Positions 41,561-49,538 of a stretch of DNA of 64,000 nucleotides are shown in pieces. Source of the DNA: Archangium gephyra (GTDB lineage Bacteria > Myxococcota > Myxococcia > Myxococcales > Myxococcaceae); the NCBI GenBank assembly GCA_003243425.1, contig QFQP01000033.1:20812-84811 (forward strand), written 5' to 3'. A program made the translations under genes and the position numbers. Below the pieces are notes generated by a model. The model saw only the letters and a list, made by a program, of their open reading frames with translations. It ran no database searches and had not been told where the DNA came from. Position 1 is the stretch's first letter, and each line of letters begins with the position of its first letter.

Positions 41561-42021
41561 AGAAGGAGGCGCTCAAGAAGGAGCTGCTCGAGGTGCTCAA
41601 CAAGACCCTCGAGTCCCTGCTCGCCGCGCACGCCGACACGCATGAAGCGGCGACGCACGAAGAAGCGAAGCCCGAGAATGACAAAGACACGCGCGCGTTG
41701 GAGCAGAGCTACCTCGCGCGGGGTCAGGCGATGCGCATCGAGGCGCTCAAGGCGGGCATCGCGGCGACGGGCGTGATGTCGATTGCGAAGACCGACGTGG
41801 CCCGGGCCGGTGCGTTGCTCGAGCTCGAAGACGAAGAAGGCGAAGCCGTTCTGTATTTCCTGGCCCCCGAAGGCGGCGGCACGAAGTTGAAGGGCGGCGT
41901 GCAGGTGGTGACGCCGGCGTCTCCGCTCGGCGCGGCGTTCATGGGCAAACGTGACGGCGAAGAGGTCGAGCTCAAGCTCGCCGGCAAGTCACGCCAGTGG
42001 ACCGTGAGCCGCGTGACCTAG
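41557..42021 (+). CDS. GreA/GreB C-terminal-domain protein
   Basis: 154 residues. Residues 1-60 are a charged helical segment (MKKEALKKELLEVLNKTLES, then HEEAKPENDKD). Residues about 80-154 form the GreA/B C-terminal FKBP-like fold: GALLELEDEEGEAVLYFLAP, then the signature ASPLGAAFMGKRDGEEVEL and KSRQWTVSRV. The classical coiled-coil with its acidic tip that enters RNA polymerase is not obvious. It overlaps gnd by the four bases ATGA, so it is probably translated from the same message. A polymerase-binding or stress role is likely but unproved. Confidence 0.75.
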   Translation: MKKEALKKELLEVLNKTLESLLAAHADTHEAATHEEAKPENDKDTRALEQSYLARGQAMRIEALKAGIAATGVMSIAKTDVARAGALLELEDEEGEAVLYFLAPEGGGTKLKGGVQVVTPASPLGAAFMGKRDGEEVELKLAGKSRQWTVSRVT

Positions 42022-42063
42022 CGGGCAGGCCGCGACGGCGTGGGAGCTTCATCACGTCGCCGA

Positions 42064-42090
42064 CGCGCCGGTCCACGGAAGACCGGCGCG
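42064..42090. terminator. 10-bp GC stem between convergent genes
   Basis: CGCGCCGGTC and GACCGGCGCG pair exactly around CACGGAA. The hairpin begins 42 bp after the Gre-like stop and ends 14 bp before the convergent lipoprotein stop, so it could end transcripts from both sides. There is no T tract on either strand. Confidence 0.6.
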
Positions 42091-42104
42091 CCGTCGGAGT
42101 GGCG

Positions 42105-43766
42105 TTACAGCGAGTGGTAGATGGACACCGGCCCGAAGGTGTGGGTGTCGGAGCCGCTCCCATACACCGTCGGCGCTGCACGACCGCCGAAGCCGTCGTG
42201 CGACGAATAACGGCCCACCGACCAATCGAAGTACAGGCCGTTCATCGAGCCGCTGCCTGTCGCGGTGTCCGTCGCCACCGGGGTGCCGGTTTCGCTGTAG
42301 ACGACGTACTGGAGGTTGTTCGACGAGAGCTGGTTCGACGAGAAGTAGAAGTAGAGCCCGTCGAACGCGAACGTGCTGCCGTAGCAGCCGGCGTTCGGAG
42401 CGCAGCGGCCGGCGGCCGGCACGTCGACCGAGAGCGTGATGGTGCCGACGAACGTGAGCAGCGCCGAGCCGGTCGTGGTCGCGTAGCGGCGAATGGTCGA
42501 CGAGCCCGCGTAGCAGAGGAACTCGGTGCCACTCGAAGAGCTCAGCTGGCAGGCGCCGGTGAAGCCATCAGAGAAGATCGCGTTGGCCGCACCCGTGATG
42601 AGACCATTGGCGTCGATGCTGCCCACGCGCACCGTGTTGTAGGCGCCCGAGCCCACGCCATCGGCCGCTGCGCCCGTGGTCCAAACCGCCGTGTTGGTCG
42701 CAGGAATCAGCACGAGCCGACGGAAGCCCTCGGTCGTCTGACGGTCCGGGTTGCCGGGGTAGGTGGCGGAGTCGGGTGTGAACGACCAGTACCCGTTCTG
42801 GCTGAACTCGCCGGTGAGAATCCGGTTGCTTCCACGGTGCCAGATGCTGTTCGTGAGGTTGTTGGCGAAGCGGTACGACGCCGCGAGCGAGTTGAACACC
42901 GTGGTGTGGTCTGGCGTGCCCGTGCGCACGTAGTACCCCAAGGACGAACGACAGAGGTTGCTGGTCTGCGTCACCTCGCCGGCGTCGAGCGTGCCGTTCG
43001 CGTTGGTGTCGAGGCCCACCTGAATCTGCGTACCGCCGAAGGTGCAGTTGGCCCCGGGCGTCAGCTCGACCAATCGCACGAGGCTGTTCAGACCATTGGT
43101 GCCGTTGGTGCCATTGGTACCGTTGGTGCCATTCGTACCGTTGGTGCCATTGGTACCGTTGCAGATGAACGTCGGGCTTCCGTTGCCCACTTGCACGCGC
43201 ACACCACCGTTGACGCAGGGGCCCTGAGCGTTCGGGGGTTCAGGTGTGACGACCGCACTGTCGCCGGGCGCGCCGGCAGGTCCGGTCGCCCCTGCGTCTC
43301 CCTGCACGCCGTTGCACACGTAGGAAACGCCGCCGTCGCCTGACACGACCTCCACGCCGCCCGTGGGACATGCCGCGTTCGGGCCCACCGGCGTCACGGT
43401 CACGCTGGCGCCGTTGGTCCCATCAACGCCATTCATGCCGTCGACACCGTTCATGCCGTTGGCGCCGTTCATCCCGTCGACACCGTTCATGCCGTTGGCG
43501 CCGTTCATGCCGTCGACACCGTTCATACCGTTGGCGCCGTTCATGCCGTCGGTTCCATCGACACCATTGGTGCCGTTCATGCCGCTGGGCCCCGGAGAGC
43601 CGTTGCAGGCGTAGACCGGGTCTTGTCCGTCGATCTCGACCTTCACGCCTCCGTACACACAGTTCTGACCTGCGGGCTCCTGCTTGATGGTGGGCGTCTT
43701 GCCGTCAGCCCCGCTGGTTCCACTCCCGCACGACATGATCAACGCCGACGCGCAGACTGCGCCCAC
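42105..43766 (-). CDS. lipoprotein with collagen-like GMNG and GTN repeats
   Basis: About 553 residues from a GTG at 43766. That start lacks basic residues before CASALIMSC, and the in-frame codons upstream (a CTG at 43778 then AAG AAG) would make a better signal, so the true start is uncertain. The mature part contains GMNGVD and GMNGAN in alternation (18-bp repeats, about 43410-43590) and at least seven GTN units (about 43090-43155). Both are Gly-X-Y like. Short Cys-containing modules (VYACNG, VSYVCNG, FICNG) separate them. The last 330 residues are strand-rich and carry VGLDTNANGTLDAGEV, a probable calcium loop. It is probably a surface fibre or adhesin. Confidence 0.7.
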   Translation of the reverse strand: MGAVCASALIMSCGSGTSGADGKTPTIKQEPAGQNCVYGGVKVEIDGQDPVYACNGSPGPSGMNGTNGVDGTDGMNGANGMNGVDGMNGANGMNGVDGMNGANGMNGVDGMNGVDGTNGASVTVTPVGPNAACPTGGVEVVSGDGGVSYVCNGVQGDAGATGPAGAPGDSAVVTPEPPNAQGPCVNGGVRVQVGNGSPTFICNGTNGTNGTNGTNGTNGTNGTNGLNSLVRLVELTPGANCTFGGTQIQVGLDTNANGTLDAGEVTQTSNLCRSSLGYYVRTGTPDHTTVFNSLAASYRFANNLTNSIWHRGSNRILTGEFSQNGYWSFTPDSATYPGNPDRQTTEGFRRLVLIPATNTAVWTTGAAADGVGSGAYNTVRVGSIDANGLITGAANAIFSDGFTGACQLSSSSGTEFLCYAGSSTIRRYATTTGSALLTFVGTITLSVDVPAAGRCAPNAGCYGSTFAFDGLYFYFSSNQLSSNNLQYVVYSETGTPVATDTATGSGSMNGLYFDWSVGRYSSHDGFGGRAAPTVYGSGSDTHTFGPVSIYHSL

Positions 43767-43942
43767 GAGCTTCTTCAGTGTCGTTTTTTGATTCCCCGAA
43801 TGATGGTGCTTCTCGCCGCGACGAGAGTTCGACGCGACCCTGAGATGGTGCTGCGTCGCGCGCGAAGTCTCAACGAAGTCGAGATGTGGGCATTCGGTGC
43901 GGATGTGTGATCAGGAGAAGCCGTACGTCGGGCCCCGACGGG

Positions 43943-44239
43943 TCAGCGCTTTGTCATCGCCAACGCCGCCGACACCGGCAGCGGCGCGTAGAGGTGGGGG
44001 AAGAGCTGCCCTCCGCGCGACGGTTCCCACTTCAAGGCGTCGCCGAACGTCTCGCTCTCGAAGGTGATGATGAGCAGGTCGCGCTGACCGGCGAAGTGCC
44101 GGCTCAACGTCTCGTCGAGTTGATCCGCCGTGGAGAAATGGATGTACCCATCGCGTATGTCGACGGGTGCGCCTTCGAAGACGCCCCTGGCCTCGGCGTC
44201 GCGCCACTGTGCCGCGGTCACCACCTTGTAGATGTGCAC
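43943..44239 (-). CDS. DUF952 family protein
   Basis: 98 residues from a GTG at 44239 (VHIYKVVTAAQWRDAEARG). Core words GYIHFSTADQLDETLSRHFA, LLIITFESETFGDALKWEPS and QLFPHLYAPLPVSA match DUF952, which has an ADP-ribosyltransferase-like fold in some members, although biochemical function is not settled. The frame upstream of the GTG is open but low in family character. The start is one base after the stop of the neighbouring gene, so the two are surely co-transcribed. Confidence 0.8.
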   Translation of the reverse strand: MHIYKVVTAAQWRDAEARGVFEGAPVDIRDGYIHFSTADQLDETLSRHFAGQRDLLIITFESETFGDALKWEPSRGGQLFPHLYAPLPVSAALAMTKR

Positions 44240-44240
44240 G

Positions 44241-44708
44241 TCAGGGCTCCTCGAAGCCGCCTTGTGCCCACGCGTTGGCCTTCTCTCGCGTGAACTTGAA
44301 GTTCGCCGGCACGCGGAAGCTCGCCACTGTCTGCTTCTGCTCGTCGGTGGCAGACAGGATGGCGTGAGGTTCGTACTCATCGGCGACCTGCTCGAGGAAT
44401 ACCGCGTACCAGCGGCCTTCCCACGCCACGTCGACGCGCTTCTTCATCGCCGCATCACGTTGGCGCGCTGAGCGGTCGAGCACTTCAGACGCGGTCTTCA
44501 CGAACGTCGCGAACGCGGGCCCGTCGAAGGGCTTGGGGTTCTTCTTGTCGCGCCCCATCACCCACGGGCTGATGAGCACCGGCTCGGCAATGCCGTCCTT
44601 GCGGATCTCCACCGCCCAGCCGTCATCGTCTTCGTTCTTGATGACCCGCGCGGTCCACCCGTTCTTCTTCCACAGCGTCGGTTCCATGACGTCGGCGTCG
44701 TTGCTCAT
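44241..44708 (-). CDS. uncharacterised cytoplasmic protein
   Basis: 155 residues from the ATG at 44706-44708 (MSNDADVMEPTLWKKNG). The N-terminal half is strand-rich (WTARVIKNEDDDGWAVEIRK, EPVLISPWVMGRDKKN) and the rest is helical and aromatic (FATFVKTASEVLDRSARQRD, VAWEGRWYAVFLEQVADEYE). No known motif. It is followed at once by DUF952. It is divergent from the MYXO-CTERM protein gene with 55 bp between starts. Confidence 0.65.
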   Translation of the reverse strand: MSNDADVMEPTLWKKNGWTARVIKNEDDDGWAVEIRKDGIAEPVLISPWVMGRDKKNPKPFDGPAFATFVKTASEVLDRSARQRDAAMKKRVDVAWEGRWYAVFLEQVADEYEPHAILSATDEQKQTVASFRVPANFKFTREKANAWAQGGFEEP

Positions 44709-44763
44709 ACTGAACGCCTTATCAGGTATGGCTGACAAGTGAGCCTCCCGTAGGGTCGGCGCC

Positions 44764-45999
44764 ATGTTCTCTCTGCTCGTCGCGGCGGTGGTGACGGTGA
44801 ACGGTGGTTGGTCCTGTGACGAGGAAGACGCGCGTGTCACGGCGCACCTCGAAGACGCGTTGACGCAGCTGCGCACCTCGACCCCGGCGCGTCTGAGCGA
44901 AGCGCAACTCGCTGCGCGTGAAGGCGTGCTCGAAGACCTGCGCCGCTACATCGACGCGCAGCAGTTCCCGCGCTCGAAGGGGCCGACGTCTCCGGTGTTC
45001 GTCGATGACGCTGATGCGCATTGCGCCATGGGCGCGCTCATTTCGTGGAACGGCGGAGACGACGTCGTTCGCCACATTCGCGCCACGCGGAACCTGGCGA
45101 CGGTGCCGAGGCTGCGTGACGAGCCCGGGCTCGCGGAGTGGCTCACGTCGCATGGCATGACGGTCGAGGAGGCCGCGTTGGTGCAGCCGACCTATTACGT
45201 GTGCACGCCGGCCATCGATGTCTGTCGGCGCAAGCAGTACGGGCAGACGTGGGCTGCGAACGGCCAGACCGCGATGGCCCCGTACACCGACGCGCGTGCA
45301 GCGACCGCCGATGGTCAGTGTGCGGTGGCGAAGGCCGCGTTTGCTCCGCGCTTCGGCCTTCCCGTGGGCGCGATTTACCAACTCGAGACCGGACTGGTGA
45401 AGTCGGGTGATTCGCTCGTGCACGCCAGCTGGTTCGCGTGCCGCAACCCGCTGCGCATCTCGCAGGCCGCGCTCGACGAGCCCAGCGTCGAAGGCTGCAT
45501 CTCCACCGTGGTCGCTGATGATCCACGTGCGCTGCTCTCGAGCTGTGGCAACGACTACGGCCAGAACCAACTGCCTCGCTGCGGTGAAGACGGTCGCTTT
45601 CGCGCGGCGACGATGCCCGTTCAGGGCACGGCGGAGGCGCTGGGGCAGTACCTGGCGCGCTACGGAATCGACGCCGGCTTCCCCTCCGTCGACCTCGCGG
45701 CACTCGAGCGGGCAGCATGGTCGCACTCCGACGACGGCGGCACCGTGCCGGTTGGAGAGTTCGCGACCTGTCTCACATGGAATGGGACCAACGCCGAGAC
45801 CTGCGTGCTGCTGGAAGACGGTGGGGTGGTGAACGACGCGGGCGTCGTCGTCGATGCAGGTGTGACTGACGCAGGTGTCGTCGTCCAGAAGCCCATTGAC
45901 GACACGCCAGCCGAGCGTCTGCCGGGCTGTTCCACAGGACTCGGTGCAATCGCGTCGCTCGCGGTGTTGTTGCTGCGTCGCCGCGTCACAGCACGTTGA
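44764..45999 (+). CDS. secreted protein with MYXO-CTERM-type C-terminal anchor
   Basis: 411 residues with a short signal (MFSLLVAAVVTVNGGWSC). Residues 30-140 are helical and include HCAMGALISWNGG. The middle has eight or more Cys (VCTPAIDVC, FACRNPL, GCISTV, SSCGNDYG, RCGEDG). A DAG-rich linker follows (VNDAGVVVDAGVTDAGVVVQ) and then PGCSTGLGAIASLAVLLLRR RVTAR: Gly-Cys, a hydrophobic helix and a basic tail. Such ends mark proteins sorted to the myxobacterial surface by cleavage after the Cys-containing motif. The gene overlaps the convergent reductase by 14 bp. Confidence 0.75.
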   Translation: MFSLLVAAVVTVNGGWSCDEEDARVTAHLEDALTQLRTSTPARLSEAQLAAREGVLEDLRRYIDAQQFPRSKGPTSPVFVDDADAHCAMGALISWNGGDDVVRHIRATRNLATVPRLRDEPGLAEWLTSHGMTVEEAALVQPTYYVCTPAIDVCRRKQYGQTWAANGQTAMAPYTDARAATADGQCAVAKAAFAPRFGLPVGAIYQLETGLVKSGDSLVHASWFACRNPLRISQAALDEPSVEGCISTVVADDPRALLSSCGNDYGQNQLPRCGEDGRFRAATMPVQGTAEALGQYLARYGIDAGFPSVDLAALERAAWSHSDDGGTVPVGEFATCLTWNGTNAETCVLLEDGGVVNDAGVVVDAGVTDAGVVVQKPIDDTPAERLPGCSTGLGAIASLAVLLLRRRVTAR

Positions 46000-46780
46000 T
46001 CAACAGCTGCTCGCCTTCGTCGTCGAGCTCCGGGCCTTTGCCCGCGCGAACGAACTCACGCAGGTGCGACACCTTCGCCGTCGCGGCAATCACGCAGGTG
46101 ACTTCTTCACGGCGCAGAATGAACGCGAGGAACAGCTCGGCCCAGCTCTCGAAGCCGCGCGCGCTCGCCCAGTCGGGAATTTCGCGGCCGCGCATCGGCG
46201 CGAGCAATCGACCTTCCGCGAACGGTTGCATCACCAGCACTGCAGTCCTCGTGTCTTTTGCGCACGGCAGCAACCGCGCTTCTGCCTCACGCGCACTCAG
46301 CGAATACGGCAGCTGCACGAAGTCGAGCGACTCGGTCTTCATCAAGCGCTCGAGCTCATCGAACGCGCTCGGTTGGTAGTGCGTGATGCCGAGGTACCGG
46401 AACACGCCGTCGGCTTTCCACGCGCGCAGCGTCTCGAGGTGCACGTCGACGTCGACGAGGTTGTGCACCTGCATCAGGTCGAAGCCGTGCTCGCGCCCCA
46501 TCAGCTTCATCGAGCGCCGCATCTGCGCTTCGCCTTCGGCCTTCCCCTCAATCCACACCTTCGAGGCGAGGAAGGCGTGCGGTTGGCTGACGAGCTTCCC
46601 GGTCGTCTCTTCCGAGCGGCCGTACATCGGAGACGAATCGATGACGCGGCACCCGGCGTCGAAGAACCCCGTCACCACTTCCTTGAGCGGCACCAGCTCA
46701 CGCGTGTCGAACGTCTGCCACGTACCCAGGCCGATGACGGGCAGCAGCTCGCCACTCCTGGGAATGGGGCGTGTGCGCAT
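45986..46780 (-). CDS. aldo/keto reductase
   Basis: 264 residues of the AKR TIM barrel. The tetrad is readable: Asp in CRVIDSSPMYGRSEE, Tyr in PMYG, Lys in FLASKVWIEG and His in FDLMQVHNLVD. NADPH-binding Arg or Lys is expected in VIAATAKVSHLREF. It reduces carbonyls with NADPH; the natural substrate is unknown. It begins one base from the stop of the Cys-rich lipoprotein gene on the same strand, suggesting co-transcription, and its 3' end overlaps the convergent gene by 14 bp. Confidence 0.85.
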   Translation of the reverse strand: MRTRPIPRSGELLPVIGLGTWQTFDTRELVPLKEVVTGFFDAGCRVIDSSPMYGRSEETTGKLVSQPHAFLASKVWIEGKAEGEAQMRRSMKLMGREHGFDLMQVHNLVDVDVHLETLRAWKADGVFRYLGITHYQPSAFDELERLMKTESLDFVQLPYSLSAREAEARLLPCAKDTRTAVLVMQPFAEGRLLAPMRGREIPDWASARGFESWAELFLAFILRREEVTCVIAATAKVSHLREFVRAGKGPELDDEGEQLLINVL

Positions 46781-47344
46781 TCAGCGGTCGCAGTTCCCAT
46801 TGGTGCAGGTGCAGTTCGCGCCGCCCGAGCAGTTGAGCGTGCACGACTTGCAGGTGACGGTGCAGCTCGCGCCTTCGCTGCAGTTGATGACGCCACGTTC
46901 GCCCACGTCGATGGAACACGACGTACCGCCCGAGCAGTTCACGCGCGCATCGTGCCCGCCCGAGAAGGTGCAGTTCGCGCCGTTGCTGCAGGTGAAGTCG
47001 GGGCGATCTCCGCCGGTGACGCGGCACGACGCCGAGCCGGAGCACACCGCCGACGAGTCGTGACCGAAGTTCAGCTGACACGACGCGCTGTTCTCGCAGC
47101 CCACGATCGCGCGGTCGCCGAGGTTGCCCGTGCAGGTGCCGTCGTCGCGACAGGCGTTGATGGTGTCGTGGCCGCCGTTGAACACGCACTGCGAGTTCTG
47201 CGTGCACTGCGTCGAGCAGCCGTCGCAGGTCGGCAACAGGCATTGCTCGCGTTCACGGCACTCGCACTGCGGCCCGTTACAGAACGGAGGTGCACACGAC
47301 GTGGAAGCGAGTGACAGGAGCAACACCGCGAAGAGAGCGCGCAT
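46781..47344 (-). CDS. Cys-rich repeat lipoprotein
   Basis: 187 residues from the ATG at 47344: MRALFAVLLLSLASTSC with lipobox STSC. The mature protein is almost all short repeats of the form C-x3-A-x-C or C-S-x-G-A-x-C with a following GG or GDR turn (GCENSASCQL, VCSGSASCRV, TCSNGANCTF, NCSGGTSCSI, NCSEGASCTV, NCSGGANCTC), about 24 residues each. Regular spacing suggests a disulfide-laddered beta solenoid. Function unknown. Divergent from the Ada-like gene with 58 bp between starts. Confidence 0.75.
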   Translation of the reverse strand: MRALFAVLLLSLASTSCAPPFCNGPQCECREREQCLLPTCDGCSTQCTQNSQCVFNGGHDTINACRDDGTCTGNLGDRAIVGCENSASCQLNFGHDSSAVCSGSASCRVTGGDRPDFTCSNGANCTFSGGHDARVNCSGGTSCSIDVGERGVINCSEGASCTVTCKSCTLNCSGGANCTCTNGNCDR

Positions 47345-47402
47345 GGTGGTACGTACGTAGTGACCACCTTCGAGCGGCCAAAATCTCGTTACGTTTCGGC
47401 GC

Positions 47403-47654
47403 ATGACGTTCCGGCTGCTCGGTGCGAATGGAAAGTTCTACGAGAGCGCGACGAAGGGCACGCTCGGAGGGAACTCACGCGCGAAAGTCTTCGGAACGTT
47501 GTCGTGCACCGGCGCACTGCGAGCGCTCGCCAAAGGCGACACCTACAAGAAGCACCGCGTGTTCTTCGCCGACGAAGCGACGGCACGCGCCGCTGGCTAT
47601 CGCCCGTGTGGGAACTGCCTTCGCGAGAAGTACCGGGAGTGGAAGCTCACTTGA
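47403..47654 (+). CDS. stand-alone Ada-type zinc-binding domain protein
   Basis: 83 residues. The C-terminal half HRVFFADEATARAAGYRPCG with NCLREKYREW has the strand-helix-loop shape and AAGYRPCxxC signature of the Ada metal-binding domain. An earlier Cys (GTLSCTGALRAL) may be a third ligand. Ada's own Cys38 methyl-accepting context is not clear. No AraC or methyltransferase domain is attached, so the name describes the fold and not a repair activity. The 3' end overlaps a relic on the other strand by eight bases. Confidence 0.65.
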   Translation: MTFRLLGANGKFYESATKGTLGGNSRAKVFGTLSCTGALRALAKGDTYKKHRVFFADEATARAAGYRPCGNCLREKYREWKLT

Positions 47655-47873
47655 CCGTGCGAACGGGACGGAAGCCGTTCTGCGTCGCCGGCATCGCCGT
47701 GAGTTTGGCGGCGTGTTTCTCTTGGCGGCCTCCGACTTGTGCATGCCAGCGGTGGAGCCGCAGCCGGTGCCGGGTTGGTAGAAGTTGCTGCCGCTCACGC
47801 AGGATTACGAGCCGATGCTGCCGGCGAAGACAGCGGTCGAGATGAAGCTGATCAGCAGGGTCAGTCGGTACAT
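47647..47873 (-). pseudogene. small secreted protein, broken by a stop and a frameshift
   Basis: An ATG at 47871-47873 has an excellent ribosome-binding site (GAGGGGG about 4 bases upstream) and opens the signal peptide MYRLTLLISFISTAVFAGS, but TAA follows after 22 codons. The same frame then continues SCVSGSNFYQPGTGCGSTAG, and another frame ends PATQNGFRPVRTVK at 47647. Together they look like a small Cys-containing secreted protein that has decayed. The intact 22-codon peptide could still be made. Confidence 0.4.
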
Positions 47874-47942
47874 TCGTCCCCCTCGAAGTGAAGCGAGTTG
47901 GACGAATGTGCCGGGGGCGTTGTTCCTCGAAGCTGAAGAACT

Positions 47943-48683
47943 TCAGCCGCAGAAGCCGTAGCTGACGCCGTTGATTGCGCGGCAGCTCATGCCGTTGCGG
48001 CAAGTCGACTTCTGGCCAATGCCGAAGCAGAAGTCGAAGCAGAACGCCGGGTCTCCAGACAGGCCGACACATTCCTGTCCTTCGGCGCAGTCCGTCACTC
48101 GCTGGCAGTCCTTGGTGCACACACCCGTCGACTGACCGGTCTTTTTCACGCAGAACGCGCTGCTCTCGCAGTCGCTGTCGCTGGTGCAGTCCTTCCCGAG
48201 CGACCACTTCTCAACCTTGGTGAGGCAGATCTTCGAGGAGATGTACGAGGACTCGTTGCAGTACTGCTCTGACGAACAGTCAGAATGCGTCGAGCAGGTT
48301 CGGACGCACCGATTCACGTTGACGTCGTCGACGCATTCCGAGCCCATCGGGCACGCTTGTCCGTTAGCGCAAGTAGCAAGGCACTGATTGACGTTGGGCG
48401 TGCAGGTGGTGCCAGGAACCGACGAGCAGTTGCTGTCCGACGTGCACGACTTTCCGTAGTCCGCCGAGATCATCGACGGGTTGCCGCCGCTGCCACCGCC
48501 GGTCGCGCCCGAACCGCCACCATTCGAGCTGCCGCTGCCCGGCATCACGCACACGCCAACCGTCTCATCGCAGCTGCTGCCGACGGGACACTGGCTGTCG
48601 GCGGTGCAGCGGCCAGCGCCGCCACCACACGATGAGAGAACGACGACCACGAGAGACGAAACAGCGGAGAGAACTCGATTCAT
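47943..48683 (-). CDS. Cys-rich lipoprotein with EGF-like spacing
   Basis: 246 residues from the ATG at 48683: MNRVLSAVSSLVVVVLSSC with lipobox LSSC. A first Cys cluster (RCTADSQCPVGSSCDETVGV) is separated by a Gly/Ser linker (GSGSSNGGGSGATGGGSGG) from five or more repeats of about 35 residues: CTSDSNCSSVPGTTCTPNVN, CANGQACPMGSECVDDVN, CSTHSDCSSEQYCNE, CTSDSDCESSAFC, CQRVTDCAEGQEC. The C-x5-C-x5-C pattern is common in myxobacterial surface lipoproteins. Function unknown. Confidence 0.75.
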   Translation of the reverse strand: MNRVLSAVSSLVVVVLSSCGGGAGRCTADSQCPVGSSCDETVGVCVMPGSGSSNGGGSGATGGGSGGNPSMISADYGKSCTSDSNCSSVPGTTCTPNVNQCLATCANGQACPMGSECVDDVNVNRCVRTCSTHSDCSSEQYCNESSYISSKICLTKVEKWSLGKDCTSDSDCESSAFCVKKTGQSTGVCTKDCQRVTDCAEGQECVGLSGDPAFCFDFCFGIGQKSTCRNGMSCRAINGVSYGFCG

Positions 48684-48766
48684 TGTGGGCTCCGGGAAGA
48701 GAGGGTGAGCGCGGTTAATCAAGGCCCGTGCCCGCTCTTTTCTGAGCGCTTCCAATGACTTAGCGA

Positions 48767-48800
48767 GTCCGCGGATTCGGACGGATCTCCGGCCGCGGAC
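48767..48800 (-). terminator. GTCCGCGG/CCGCGGAC hairpin beyond the VOC relic
   Basis: Eight-base arms GTCCGCGG (48767-48774) and CCGCGGAC (48793-48800) are exact complements around 18 bases. It lies 4 bp beyond the stop of the VOC relic, where a terminator would be expected. No T tract. Confidence 0.45.
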
Positions 48801-48803
48801 GGA

Positions 48804-49060
48804 TCAGCCGAACGAATGGAGCCCGACGCGGTTGCCTTCGGTGTCGAGGAAGTACGCGAAGAACCCGCGGTTCTCGCCAGGGGGCGTGTTGGGCAGCAGG
48901 ACTTTGCGTCCGGCTCCGTGACGCCGCCGAGGACCGTCGAGAGATCCGCGCCACCGTCGAGGTAGACGATGTGACGCCATTCACCGCGAACATCGCGCCG
49001 GTGATCTGATCAGTCCCGTAACGAACCAGCTTCAATTCGGTGATGCGGTGACGAGGATGG
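48804..49060 (-). pseudogene. VOC/glyoxalase-family relic with frameshifts
   Basis: The C-terminus is clear in one frame: GRKVLLPNTPPGENRGFFAY followed by FLDTEGNRVGLHSFG and stop, the usual end of short glyoxalase/VOC proteins. Upstream residues appear in other frames: VHIVYLDGGADLSTVLGGV, and before it KLVRYGTDQITGAMFAVNGV. At least two frameshifts are therefore needed, and no N-terminal VOC start is seen. The 5' side runs toward the palindromic element at 49181, whose insertion may have destroyed the gene. Confidence 0.6.
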
Positions 49061-49180
49061 CGAACCAGCGCACTGCCGCGAAGACGAAGTGGGAACCACG
49101 ACGGCTCTGTACGAGCGGTGTGAGCGGCCGGCCTCCGCACGCGCGTGACGCGAGCAGGCGCTGCGACCTCGACGCGTCGG

Positions 49181-49484
49181 GTGACGCACTTCACGCACGC
49201 TTCGTGATGGGTCTTTCAGAAACGGCACACGTCTTGACGCGAAGAAGTGCGTCATGACGTCACGTGAATCTGATCACTTGCGAGCGAGACGTCCGGGGTC
49301 TTGCGCGCGAAAGAGGTCGCTCACCGCTCTTTCAGAGACGTGAGCGCGCGTCGCGTGGGCCGGTCGCTCCGAGAGGCGTGACGCAACCCCTTGAGGTTGC
49401 TGCGGGCAGCGGTGCGTCAGCGCTGCGTCAAAGCGCGTGCCATTTCTGAAAGACCCATCACGAAGCGTGCGTGAAGTGCGTCAC
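49181..49484. mobile_element. palindromic 304-bp element, copy 2 (MITE-like)
   Basis: It aligns base for base with 35501-35804 and needs no gap; I count about 56 differences (about 82% identity), with most in the centre and few at the ends. The left (49182-49240) and right (49425-49483) ends are inverted repeats of 59 bp. Both ends include GTGATGGGTCTTTCAGAAA or its complement. About 55 bp separate it from the CHAD gene stop, and this spacer also resembles the array linker at 35.8-36.6 kb. A decayed VOC gene is on the other side. Confidence 0.7.
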
Positions 49485-49538
49485 GAAAAGACGCGCGCCG
49501 AGGAGCCGGGTGGACGGCCCCGACGTACACGCTCCTGA

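Noticed and set aside
43801..43910. 36-codon plus-strand frame starting MMVLLAATRV
   Set aside because: Short, basic, no ribosome-binding site, and located in the leader of the collagen-like gene on the other strand.
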